Source: an uncultured Roseovarius sp.
GTDB lineage: Bacteria > Pseudomonadota > Alphaproteobacteria > Rhodobacterales > Rhodobacteraceae
DNA length: 64,000 nt
Reading direction: 5' to 3'
NCBI GenBank assembly: GCA_951812895.1
Contig: OX638333.1
Span: 2,460,001 to 2,524,000 of the forward strand
Position 1 is the first letter of the stretch. Every line of letters begins with the position of its first letter. Made by a program: the position numbers and the translations under genes. Below the pieces are notes generated by a model that saw nothing but the letters and a program-made list of their open reading frames with translations, ran no database searches and was not told where the DNA came from. Positions 56,499-64,000 of the stretch are shown here, in pieces.

Positions 56499-57242
56499 TT
56501 AACGAATGTGCAACGGATCACCGAAATCGTCGTTCAGTGATTTTTCCAACTCAGTTACTTCAAGCCCCATATACGCTGAGTTGCGGGTTATTTCGCCAGC
56601 ATGAAGGTGCTGCAGTTCCAGCGTGGTGTAGGGGCGTTTCCACAGCCATTCTCGGTTTCCGATGGATTTCAGATCGGAATTTGGCGGGATCTCATCTGTG
56701 AAGGCAAAGAAGTAAAGATCAAAGCCGTAATCCGGCAGGGGCTGGACTGAGAGCAAGGTCATGCCAAGTGATTTGTAGAGGGTCAAAGCAGGCTCAATCG
56801 CAGTGCAGCGAAGGGTGATCTGGCCCATTTGTGCACCGCCACCGAGGGGGGCGTTGGGATCTCCGGCGTTATCCGGTCGGTTGGGCTGAAAATCGTGCTG
56901 GAGGAGTTCGATCTGAAATCCGGCGGGATCAGACAGGTGGCACATATATCCGATCTTGCCGAACTGTCGCGGTGCGTTGACGCTGATACCTGCATTGGTC
57001 AGTTGTGTATGGGCGATGTCGACGTTCGGCAGTGTGATGCCGATCTTCCAGTAGCGACCGCTGCGGGCAGGGGTATAAGCCTCGCCATTGGGAGAGAGGA
57101 CGATGTCCGCACCCTGACCACCGTAACCGAGGCGTATGTCGCTGCCATCAGGGTGCGCCGACATTCCCAAATGGGAGGTATAGAATTCGGCCAGGGCTGC
57201 GGGATCAGTGGTGCTGAGCCGGACGCCGGAAAGCTTGTTCAT
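56499..57242 (-). CDS. VOC-family protein with two glyoxalase domains
   Basis: A 247-residue protein. The first VOC domain has SGVRLSTTDPAALAEFYTSHLGM and CHLSDPAGFQIELLQHDF; the second starts GQITLRCTAIEPALTLYKSLGM. Its ATG (57242) overlaps the stop of the enoyl-CoA hydratase gene (ATGA). It ends the three-gene operon SDR - hydratase - VOC. The function is unknown. Confidence 0.82.
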   Translation of the reverse strand: MNKLSGVRLSTTDPAALAEFYTSHLGMSAHPDGSDIRLGYGGQGADIVLSPNGEAYTPARSGRYWKIGITLPNVDIAHTQLTNAGISVNAPRQFGKIGYMCHLSDPAGFQIELLQHDFQPNRPDNAGDPNAPLGGGAQMGQITLRCTAIEPALTLYKSLGMTLLSVQPLPDYGFDLYFFAFTDEIPPNSDLKSIGNREWLWKRPYTTLELQHLHAGEITRNSAYMGLEVTELEKSLNDDFGDPLHIR

Positions 57243-57838
57243 CGGCACAGGGATTTGATTCCATGGGCAATATCAGGGGACGCAGCCAGTGCATCGGCGG
57301 CCAGCGCGCGGGCCTCTGCCAATACATCGCCCGATGGCACCAGCCGGTCAAACAGGCCCCAATACAGCGCGGTTTCGGCGTCGATTTTCTGTCCTGCCAT
57401 GAGGATCATTTTGCTGCGGGCGGGGCCGATCAGGGCGGTCATGCGGGGTGGATCAGAAGGCTGGGGCAGAAAACCCAGTTTCATCACCGGATAGAACGCC
57501 TTGGCGGAGGGGGAGGCAATGCGCAGATCGCAAGCCAATGCCATGCCCATGGCACCCCCTGCAATCGTGCCGTTCAGGGCGGCGATGCTCAGTCCCGGCA
57601 GTGCAGCGATTGCGCCTGACAGCCGTTCCCAGACCGGGCTGAGCGCGAGGCCGGCGCGGGCCTCTTCCAAATCTGCACCGGCTGAAAACACCTTGCCCCG
57701 GCCGGTCAGAATCAAAACCCGCGCGTCCTGAGCTGCCTCGGCGATCTCGGCCAATTGGGTAAGCATGGCTTCGGTTAGTGAATTGGCCTTGTCAGGCCGG
57801 TTGATCGTGGCAATCCAGAGATCGCCGTCTTTCTGCAG
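57239..57838 (-). CDS. Enoyl-CoA hydratase/isomerase family protein, start disrupted by an amber codon
   Basis: Crotonase-fold protein. Visible: WIATINRPDKANSLTEAM, the oxyanion-hole VFSAGADLEEAR, and LNGTIAGGAMGMALACDLRIA. An ATG overlapping the SDR stop as ATGA (57847) would be the natural start, but codon 3 is TAG (57841-57839). After the stop the only start is CTG (57838) or a downstream ATG (57766) that would lose about 24 residues of strand 1. The gene may be inactive, or use CTG. The remaining frame is intact. Confidence 0.65.
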   Translation of the reverse strand: MQKDGDLWIATINRPDKANSLTEAMLTQLAEIAEAAQDARVLILTGRGKVFSAGADLEEARAGLALSPVWERLSGAIAALPGLSIAALNGTIAGGAMGMALACDLRIASPSAKAFYPVMKLGFLPQPSDPPRMTALIGPARSKMILMAGQKIDAETALYWGLFDRLVPSGDVLAEARALAADALAASPDIAHGIKSLCR

Positions 57839-57843
57839 CTAGA

Positions 57844-58593
57844 TCATATCAGCCCTGCGCGTTTGCGGATTGTTTCATCCCGCAGAGAGAGTTCCTGGCC
57901 GATGAATTCATCTGCATCTGCGCTGCACATCCACAGCAGCGTGCGCGCGGGCCAGTCCGGTGGGATATGATCTGACCAGTCGAGCGCACTGACCGGGTTG
58001 ACGCCGCTTGCCTTGATTTCGTGCTGCATCTGAGTGGCCACCGTGCCGGGGGACAGGCCCATGGCCCGTATGCCTCCATCGCGGCCTTCTTTGTCGGCGC
58101 ACATTGTCATCATCGCAGCGCCTGCCTTGGAGGCGCAGTAATGGCTCCATCCTTCGAGGGCATTATGGGCGGCGCCTGAGCTGATGGTTAGGATTGTACC
58201 ACCGCCCGCTGCGCGCATCAGAGGCATGGCGGCGCGCATGCCGTAAAATACGCCTTTGAGATTGATGTCGATCACCTGACCCCATTCGGCGGGGTCAACG
58301 GATTCGAGCCGGCAAATTGGTTCAATTACCCCGGCATTGCCGATCAAAACATCAATCCCGCCAAACGTATCGACGGCCTTTTGCACCGCGGTGGAAACGT
58401 CTTCATAGCTGCTGACATCGCATTGCACGGCTACGGCGCGGTCTCCGATTTCGGACGCGATGCGAGAAATGTCACCGCTGCTGCGGGCGGCGAGAACCAC
58501 GTTGGCACCCGCATTGGCGAATGTGTGAGCCGCTGCTTCGCCGATGCCGCGGCTGGCACCGGTGATGAGAACGGTTTTGCCGGTCATGTCCAT
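57844..58593 (-). CDS. SDR-family oxidoreductase
   Basis: A 249-residue classical SDR. TGKTVLITGASRGIGEAAAH is the cofactor motif, then NAGVIEP, and catalytic Ser/Tyr/Lys in ISSGAAHNALEGWSHYCASKAG. It starts at ATG 58593 with GGAGAC 8 nt upstream; a longer frame to 58755 overlaps the divergent gene and is not SDR-like. It heads the operon with the hydratase and VOC genes and is likely part of an acyl-CoA or short-chain alcohol pathway. Confidence 0.9.
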   Translation of the reverse strand: MDMTGKTVLITGASRGIGEAAAHTFANAGANVVLAARSSGDISRIASEIGDRAVAVQCDVSSYEDVSTAVQKAVDTFGGIDVLIGNAGVIEPICRLESVDPAEWGQVIDINLKGVFYGMRAAMPLMRAAGGGTILTISSGAAHNALEGWSHYCASKAGAAMMTMCADKEGRDGGIRAMGLSPGTVATQMQHEIKASGVNPVSALDWSDHIPPDWPARTLLWMCSADADEFIGQELSLRDETIRKRAGLI

Positions 58594-58715
58594 GTTATGT
58601 CTCCAAATTAAACTATGTTCTATCTGCGTTATCTTTGCCGATACCACAACTCCCCCTTGACCCCGCCGTCGCAAGCGCGGAAGCTGTACCGGATTTAAAC
58701 TGGGAGGGATTGATA

Positions 58716-59744
58716 ATGTCATCCTGTAAACGCGCCGCCACGTCAGCGGCCGCATTAAGTATTTTCATAGCCGCGTCGCCCGCATTTGCGGATCTCACCG
58801 CAGAGCAGGTCTGGGCCGATTGGCAGGACTATATGGCGAGTACCGGCTATGCGGTTGATGCCACAACTTCGAGATCCGGTGATACGTTGACGGTTTCAGA
58901 CCTGTCGATGTCTATCGCGATCCCCGAAGAGGACGTCGATGTCAGCGTCACGATGCAGGAATTTTCCCTGACAGAAAACGGCGATGGCACTGTTGCCATT
59001 TCGATGCCGCCGGTCACACCGTTGGTTGTGAGTATTTCTGATGGCAGCGGCGAAGGGGTTGATATCAATCTGGATTATATAACCAGTGCTTTGGCGATGA
59101 ACGTTTCTGGCGATGCCAACGACATGGTCTATACCTATTCTGCCGCCGAGGTGGCGGTAAAGCTGGCCGATGTATCGTATGCGGGCCAGTCTGTTGATAT
59201 CGGCACAGCCATGATGTCATTTGCCCTTGGAGTGGTTTTGGATGGGTTCCAGGTTTCTGACCTGATCTGGAGCATCATCGATGCACCCGGACAGTTGCCG
59301 CATGATCCGGCCACGGTTATCCTTGAAACATCGGGTTTGGTGAAGCTGTTCTTTGACCTGATGGATCCCGAACAGATGGTCATGGTGGAATCGGGCGAGG
59401 CCATGCCCGGCGAGCTGAACGAATTGACGCTGCACGAATTGGAGGTTTCGGCTGCCGGTGCGACGCTGACCGGTCAAGGGGCGTTTACCTTCGACAACAC
59501 GGATCTGAGCACATTTGACGGCCTTCCTGCGCCAACCGGGTCAGTTGATCTGATGCTTGTGGGTGGCAATGGCTTGTTGGATACACTGGTTGCCATGGGC
59601 TTGATCCCGGAAGAAGAGGCAATGGTCGCCCGGATGATGATGGGTCTGTTTGCGATTCCGGGGGATGGCGAAGATACGCTGACCTCGAAGATCGAAGTTA
59701 ACGGAGACGGTTCGATTTCTGCCAATGGCCAGCGCCTTCGGTAA
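58716..59744 (+). CDS. Secreted DUF2125-type protein
   Basis: A 342-residue protein with a signal peptide ending about ASPAFADLT and a long beta-rich body. LTAEQVWADWQDYMASTGY and SRSGDTLTVSDLSMSIAIPEED match what I recall as DUF2125. The start has GGGAGG upstream of ATG 58716. It is probably periplasmic or outer-membrane-linked. The function is unknown. Confidence 0.75.
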   Translation: MSSCKRAATSAAALSIFIAASPAFADLTAEQVWADWQDYMASTGYAVDATTSRSGDTLTVSDLSMSIAIPEEDVDVSVTMQEFSLTENGDGTVAISMPPVTPLVVSISDGSGEGVDINLDYITSALAMNVSGDANDMVYTYSAAEVAVKLADVSYAGQSVDIGTAMMSFALGVVLDGFQVSDLIWSIIDAPGQLPHDPATVILETSGLVKLFFDLMDPEQMVMVESGEAMPGELNELTLHELEVSAAGATLTGQGAFTFDNTDLSTFDGLPAPTGSVDLMLVGGNGLLDTLVAMGLIPEEEAMVARMMMGLFAIPGDGEDTLTSKIEVNGDGSISANGQRLR

Positions 59745-59764
59745 ATCGCGCTAAATCGTTTTGG

Positions 59765-59796
59765 AAAGGCCGTGATCTGCGATTGCGGCCTTTTTT
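59765..59796 (+). terminator. Terminator after the DUF2125 gene
   Basis: AAAGGCCG ... CGGCCTTTTTT with a 13-nt loop and a T run, about 20 nt after the stop. Confidence 0.8.
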
Positions 59797-59886
59797 CGTT
59801 GGCTTGAGATGTTCGCGATCTGATTCTAAGATCATGTAAGCACACAAGTGGGTTTCATTCCGGTTGCATGGGCTATCCTGATCGGA

Positions 59887-60591
59887 TCAAAACTTGCCGC
59901 GGTGTTTGCGTGGCAGCCGGTCAAACAGAACCTGGGTGCCGTCTGATGCGCGCGGACTGTAGACAAAATCATGCCGGTGCAGATCGTGGAACATTCTGCG
60001 CACGCCGGGCAGGCCGATATAGCGGCGGTGAAGTTCGACATAGATATGTTGAACCTCGCCAAAATCGACCTGATCAAACAGCCCGGCCTCGCCCCCTTCG
60101 ATATCACATACGATTGCTGTGGGGCGATGCTCTTCGATTACTTCGCTGAGATATTGCGCCGGAGTCTCGACGATCGTGGCCGGTAGGTTTTTTGGATTTT
60201 CAAAGGATGAGGACCAAAACGGCTCGGTAACGTGGAATTCAACCGTGCCCGAGGGAGGCATTGGTGTGCTGTCAGGCAAAAGAACAGCATTTAAAACACG
60301 TGCCCCTTTGACATTGTTAAAGGCATGGATTTTCTCGATATAGTCGGTCAGGACGGGGTTCGCTTCGACACACGTCATATCTGTGGCGCCGATCTGGTTG
60401 GCAATGAAGGTAGAAATGAAGCCAATACCGGCGCCGATTTCGAGAATGCGGTCTTCGGGCGTAAGAAATTTGGGCAGGCCAATGGATTCAGCGTTCTCAT
60501 AGTGCCCTTTACGGAGTTTCTTCTGGACGTCCGTGCCGATGATTTCAGCATCGATCGGCACTTTTACCCCGTGGGACTCGATGAATTGCAA
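59887..60591 (-). CDS. FkbM-family methyltransferase
   Basis: A 234-residue SAM-dependent methyltransferase. RILEIGAGIGFISTFIANQIG is motif I, TCVEANPVLTDYIE motif II, and TAIVCDIEGGEAGLFDQVDF the FkbM signature; the C-terminal half VELHRRYIGLPGVRRMF follows. FkbM proteins O-methylate sugars or polyketides. No partner glycosylation gene is next to it. It is divergent from pmbA. Confidence 0.88.
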   Translation of the reverse strand: MQFIESHGVKVPIDAEIIGTDVQKKLRKGHYENAESIGLPKFLTPEDRILEIGAGIGFISTFIANQIGATDMTCVEANPVLTDYIEKIHAFNNVKGARVLNAVLLPDSTPMPPSGTVEFHVTEPFWSSSFENPKNLPATIVETPAQYLSEVIEEHRPTAIVCDIEGGEAGLFDQVDFGEVQHIYVELHRRYIGLPGVRRMFHDLHRHDFVYSPRASDGTQVLFDRLPRKHRGKF

Positions 60592-60715
60592 AACTAACCT
60601 CGTAACCTGCCTGTTTCATGCATGTTACGATCAAACGGTGTTGCCGACCAGCCGGAAGGTGGTCTTGCGTCGGGTCTGATCTGCGACTACCTCTTTCCGG
60701 GCAGGGAGACAGGCG

Positions 60716-62062
60716 ATGAGCGGGAACATGGAAGACATCACAGGCGCGTTGCTGGACGCGGCGCGCAAGGCCGGCGCTGAGGCGGCGGATGCGATGGCGG
60801 TGGCCGGTGAGGCCGTTACGATAGATGTGCGGGCCGGAATTCTGGAACATGCCGAGCGTGCGGAAGGCACCGATATCGGGCTGCGGGTTCTGATTGGGCG
60901 CAGGCAGGCCTGTGTCTCAGCCTCGGACACCAGTGCCACAACCATTCAGACATTGGCAGAGCGGGCGGTTGCGATGGCGCGTGAAGCACCTGAGGACCCC
61001 TATATCGGGTTGGCGGACCCGGATCAGTTGGGTGTTGGATGCGAAATTGAATCGCTGGAATTATCAGACCCTGCTGCAGAACCTGAGCCCGATTTGCTGC
61101 AGTCCGAGGCGTTGGAGGCGGAGGCCGCGGCATTGGCGGTACAGGGGGTGACGCAGGTGCAATCGGCCACCTCTGCCTATTCCCGGCGGCGGGTGCATAT
61201 GGCCGCGAGCAATGGGTTTGCGGGCGGTTATGCGCGTACCGATAGCGGTGTTTACTGTACCGCCATTGCCGGTGAAGGCACTGGGATGGAGCGCGACTAT
61301 GACGGTGACAGCCGGATATTCCGGACTGACCTGCGCCGTGCTGACGAGATTGGACGTTCCGCAGGCGCGCGCGCTGTGTCGGCTTTGGGCGCACGCAAGC
61401 CGCCGACGGGTGCCTATCCGGTGATGTTTGACGAACGTATTTCCGGCTCTTTGATCGGGTATCTTTTGGGGGCAGCGAATGGGGCAGCTATTGCGCGCGG
61501 TTCGTCCTGGTTGCTGGGTCGGTTGGGAGAGGCTGTTTTGCCAGATGCGGTGTCGCTGACCGAAGATCCGCACCGGGCCCGAAGCCCAGGATCACGGCCG
61601 TTTGACGCCGAGGGGCTGGCCACGCAGAACCGCAAGATAGTCGATAACGGTGTTCTGACGGGGTGGACCCTTGATCTGGCGGCCGCGCGTAAGCTGGAGA
61701 TGGCCCCAACTGGCAATGCCAAGCGTGGCACGTCGGCGCCGCCCAGCCCCGGCAATTGGAACATTGAACTGACGCAAGGCGATCAAAGCCGCGATGCGCT
61801 GCTGAAGGAGATGGGCACAGGGCTGTTGGTCACGTCAATGATCGGGTCGACCATCAATCCCAATACCGGGGATTACTCGCGTGGTGCATCCGGTTTTTGG
61901 GTTGAGAATGGCGAGATAACCTATCCGGTCAATGAATGCACTATTGCCGGAAACCTTCATGCGATGTTGCGCAGTTTGGTCCCGGCCAATGATGCGCGCC
62001 TGCATTTGTCGCGCGTTGTGCCATCGTTGCTGGTTGAAGGAATGACTCTTGCCGGCGCGTGA
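60716..62062 (+). CDS. pmbA: TldD/PmbA-family metalloprotease PmbA (TldE)
   Basis: A 448-residue protein of the TldD/PmbA family, which forms a heterodimer with TldD to process small peptides. Core motifs include IDVRAGILEHAERAEGTDIGLRVLIGRRQACVSASD near the N-terminus and NPNTGDYSRGASGFWVENGEITYPVNECTIAGNL near the C-terminus. TldE itself lacks the zinc motif HExxxH, and none is seen. GGGAGA precedes the ATG. It overlaps the phosphatase gene by 14 nt. Confidence 0.93.
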   Translation: MSGNMEDITGALLDAARKAGAEAADAMAVAGEAVTIDVRAGILEHAERAEGTDIGLRVLIGRRQACVSASDTSATTIQTLAERAVAMAREAPEDPYIGLADPDQLGVGCEIESLELSDPAAEPEPDLLQSEALEAEAAALAVQGVTQVQSATSAYSRRRVHMAASNGFAGGYARTDSGVYCTAIAGEGTGMERDYDGDSRIFRTDLRRADEIGRSAGARAVSALGARKPPTGAYPVMFDERISGSLIGYLLGAANGAAIARGSSWLLGRLGEAVLPDAVSLTEDPHRARSPGSRPFDAEGLATQNRKIVDNGVLTGWTLDLAAARKLEMAPTGNAKRGTSAPPSPGNWNIELTQGDQSRDALLKEMGTGLLVTSMIGSTINPNTGDYSRGASGFWVENGEITYPVNECTIAGNLHAMLRSLVPANDARLHLSRVVPSLLVEGMTLAGA

Positions 62063-62822
62063 TCTGCCCCTGTTGATCGAGGCGGTTCGCCGGGCGGGGG
62101 AGGTGGCCAGGGGTTACACCGGTTCCCAGGCCAAATCCTGGGAAAAGCCCGATGGAACAGGCCCGGTGACAGAGGCCGATTTGGCGGTCAATGACGTTCT
62201 GGGCGATATTCTGCGCGGTGCACGGCCAGACTATGGATGGCTGTCCGAAGAGACTGAGGATGACCACAGTAGGCTGAACCAGGAACGAGTTTTCATTCTG
62301 GACCCGATCGACGGCACACGCAGTTTCATGGAAGGGTCAAACACCTGGGCGCATTCGCTTGCAGTGGTGGAAGGTGGTGTGGTGACCGCAGCGGTCGTTT
62401 ATCTGCCATTGCGCGACAAGCTTTACTCAGCAGCGCAGGGGCAGGGCGCGTTTTTGAACGACGTATCAATCTCGGTCGCAGATCGCGATGATCTGACTGG
62501 AGCGACCGTGTTGGCCGCCAAACCCGGATTGGCCGAACATCACTGGCGCGCCGGAGTGCCGCAGATGAACCGCACCTATCGTCCGTCGCTGGCCTACCGG
62601 CTGAGCGTTGTGGCCGAGGGGCGGTTTGATGCCATGTTCACGCTGCGCCCGACATGGGAATGGGACATTGCTGCCGGCGACCTCATCCTGCGCGAAGCAG
62701 GGGCCGTTGTTTCAGACCGAAAAGCCAAGCCGTTGCGTTTCAACAACCCGAAACCTTTGCTTGATGGCGTTGTCGCAGCAAATCCGTCGCTGCACGCGGC
62801 GTTAACCGAAGCACTGGTTTAG
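62049..62822 (+). CDS. Inositol monophosphatase family protein (CysQ-like 3'(2'),5'-bisphosphate nucleotidase)
   Basis: A 257-residue Mg-dependent phosphatase. The metal site is formed by Glu of LSEETEDD, DPIDGTRSFMEG, and Asp in WEWDIAAGDLILREAG. TTG 62049 is the start, with AAGGA 8 nt upstream. The pairing with pmbA is common in Rhodobacterales. Likely substrates are PAP or other 3'-phosphonucleotides, inferred from similarity to CysQ; inositol phosphate is the alternative. Confidence 0.85.
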   Translation: MPARDLPLLIEAVRRAGEVARGYTGSQAKSWEKPDGTGPVTEADLAVNDVLGDILRGARPDYGWLSEETEDDHSRLNQERVFILDPIDGTRSFMEGSNTWAHSLAVVEGGVVTAAVVYLPLRDKLYSAAQGQGAFLNDVSISVADRDDLTGATVLAAKPGLAEHHWRAGVPQMNRTYRPSLAYRLSVVAEGRFDAMFTLRPTWEWDIAAGDLILREAGAVVSDRKAKPLRFNNPKPLLDGVVAANPSLHAALTEALV

Positions 62823-62895
62823 GTGATCCGAATTTCCTTGCCCGATGACGGTTTCCGGTTCTAATGTCTTCAGCTTTGAATCGATTGGCCATTTG

Positions 62896-63780
62896 ATGGT
62901 GCGAAGTGAAAACCTGACCGGTGCGTTGTTGATGATGGCCTCGATGGCGGCCTTCACACTGAATGATGTTCTGATGAAGGCGATGGCCGGCGAGGTTTCA
63001 CTGTCGCAGCTGATGTTCCTGCGCGGAATCGTGACCACAGTCATCGTTGCGTTCATCGCCTGGAAGATGGGGGTTCTGGTGGTCAGGCCCGCCCGCGGGG
63101 ACCGTTGGCTTTTGTTGTTGCGCATGGCGGCCGAGATTGGTGCCTCTTATTTTTTCCTGACAGCACTGTTCAGCATGCCAATTGCCAATGTCACGGCCAT
63201 CCTTCAGGCGCTGCCGTTGACCATAACACTGGCTGCGGCAATTGTTCTGAAAGAGCCTGTTGGCTGGCGACGACTGGTGGCTATTGCTGTGGGATTTATC
63301 GGTGTGATGCTGATTGTGCGACCGGGGGCGACCGATTTCACCGCATCGTCGCTATATGCGCTGGTGGCGATTTGCTTTGTAACAATCAGAGATCTTTCGA
63401 CGCGCCGGTTATCGTCTGCCACGCCATCCATGTTTGTCACTTTAAGCACCTCTGTTTCGATCATGGTGTTTTTTGGTGTTGTAAGTTTGGTGGCGGGTGA
63501 GTGGGTTGAAATGGACCTTCGCAACAGCGTGCTGATCTCCGGTGCCGCGTTGATGATCATCGGGGGATATCTGTGTTCGGTGATGGTTATGCGGGTTGGC
63601 GAGATCAGCTTTATTGCACCGTTCCGCTATACCGGGTTGGTCTGGGCATTGTTGCTGGGCTGGCTGGTGTTCGGGGAATGGCCCGACACGCTTACCCTGA
63701 TCGGGGCGGCGATCGTTGTGGGAAGTGGTATGTTTATGCTGTACCGAGAGGCTCTGCTTGGGCGGCGAAAACAGACCTGA
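62896..63780 (+). CDS. EamA/DMT-family transporter
   Basis: A 294-residue protein with about ten membrane helices and two EamA halves (ALLMMASMAAFTLNDVLMKAMAG and LWALLLGWLVFGEWPDTLTLIGAAIVVGSG). Members of the family export amino acids, nucleotide sugars or other metabolites. The frame opens at 62845; ATG 62896 (MVRSENLTGALLMM) fits the family better. Its end overlaps the next gene by 47 nt on the other strand. Confidence 0.88.
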   Translation: MVRSENLTGALLMMASMAAFTLNDVLMKAMAGEVSLSQLMFLRGIVTTVIVAFIAWKMGVLVVRPARGDRWLLLLRMAAEIGASYFFLTALFSMPIANVTAILQALPLTITLAAAIVLKEPVGWRRLVAIAVGFIGVMLIVRPGATDFTASSLYALVAICFVTIRDLSTRRLSSATPSMFVTLSTSVSIMVFFGVVSLVAGEWVEMDLRNSVLISGAALMIIGGYLCSVMVMRVGEISFIAPFRYTGLVWALLLGWLVFGEWPDTLTLIGAAIVVGSGMFMLYREALLGRRKQT

Positions 63781-64000
63781 CATGTTCGTTGGTAACGTTG
63801 AAGCGGGCCTCAAAAAAGGTTTGCTCTTCCTCAGTCAGAGGCTCCAGCTTATCCTCTTTGACTTTGACCTTTGAATCATTGTCGTCGTGCACCGCCCGCA
63901 GATACATGACCGTATTGGGATCAATCAGCGTCGGCATTTCGTGGTGCAGCTTGTGATGCCCGTAGTTCATGATTGTGCGTGTCGCACCGGGTTGGAACAA
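63734..64000 (-). CDS. Unknown protein, C-terminal fragment (runs off the window end)
   Basis: Only the last 88 codons or so are visible; the N-terminus lies beyond base 64000. The fragment has GATRTIMNYGHHKLHHEMPT and a charged helical end (EEEQTFFEARFNVTNEHVRS). No family is recognised. Tail-to-tail overlap of 47 nt with the EamA gene. Confidence 0.6.
   Translation of the reverse strand: MFQPGATRTIMNYGHHKLHHEMPTLIDPNTVMYLRAVHDDNDSKVKVKEDKLEPLTEEEQTFFEARFNVTNEHVRSVFAAQAEPLGTA

Noticed and set aside
1-64000. CRISPR arrays, insertion sequences, prophage or toxin-antitoxin modules
   Set aside because: No regularly spaced repeats, transposase or integrase motifs, or capsid/tail genes were seen. 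The duplicated pckA end is the only clear trace of acquisition.

Overview
The window reads as a chromosomal segment of a marine alphaproteobacterium of the order Rhodobacterales (Roseobacter group). Grounds: the block pckA / chvI-chvG-hprK-rapZ-EIIA-HPr; a long-form methylsuccinyl-CoA dehydrogenase typical of the ethylmalonyl-CoA pathway; several families I know mainly from this group (DUF6473, DUF6159, TIGR02186, a twin-transmembrane protein, DUF3576, DUF2125); and the order leuS-lptE-holA. No phage, insertion sequence, CRISPR array or rRNA operon was seen. One tRNA (Trp) is present.

Layout. 1-2.0 kb: a LysR regulator divergent from a non-heme iron dioxygenase and a cysteine hydrolase. 2-8.4 kb, mostly minus strand: RNase R, TIGR02186 + TauE/SafE, TetR + META lipoprotein, a small membrane protein, a DUF1045 protein. 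8.5-13 kb: FAH-family hydrolase, SLAC1-like channel, methylsuccinyl-CoA dehydrogenase, a second TauE/SafE protein. 13-17.2 kb: pheT, an unknown protein behind a short upstream ORF, YtoQ. 17.3-21.1 kb: LysR divergent from a secreted NTF2-like protein, then pckA, whose 3' end is present twice with a DUF3859 gene between the copies. 21.5-27 kb: ChvI/ChvG, HPr kinase, RapZ, PTS EIIA, HPr, a lysophospholipid acyltransferase. 27-33.4 kb: 3-hydroxybutyryl-CoA dehydrogenase, DUF6473, EtfA/EtfB, cobalamin adenosyltransferase, twin-TM protein, SDR. 33.4-40.4 kb: SH3 protein, ParC, a frameshifted DUF6159 gene, a lipoprotein, EF-Tu, tRNA-Trp. 40.5-46.1 kb: ileS with a candidate leader peptide, BenE-type transporter, L,D-transpeptidase, PEBP-like protein. 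46.1-53 kb: YggS, DUF3576, glycosyltransferase, leuS-lptE-holA. 53-64 kb: GFA protein, flavoprotein + MscS channel, HNH protein, an SDR / enoyl-CoA hydratase / VOC operon, DUF2125, FkbM methyltransferase, PmbA, CysQ-like phosphatase, EamA transporter and a partial gene.

How the genes fit together. Methylsuccinyl-CoA dehydrogenase, ETF, 3-hydroxybutyryl-CoA dehydrogenase and cobalamin adenosyltransferase together support C2/C4 acyl-CoA assimilation. PckA next to ChvIG and the PTS phosphorelay ties gluconeogenesis to envelope and carbon/nitrogen signalling.

Most notable observations: (1) a 16-codon, Ile-rich ORF upstream of ileS, possibly leaderless, which looks like an attenuation leader; (2) a diverged duplicate of the last 26 codons of pckA, flanking a DUF3859 gene; (3) an in-frame amber codon at position 3 of an enoyl-CoA hydratase gene; (4) a one-base frameshift in a G run of a DUF6159 gene; (5) a hairpin repeat with a conserved loop in two convergent intergenic regions.
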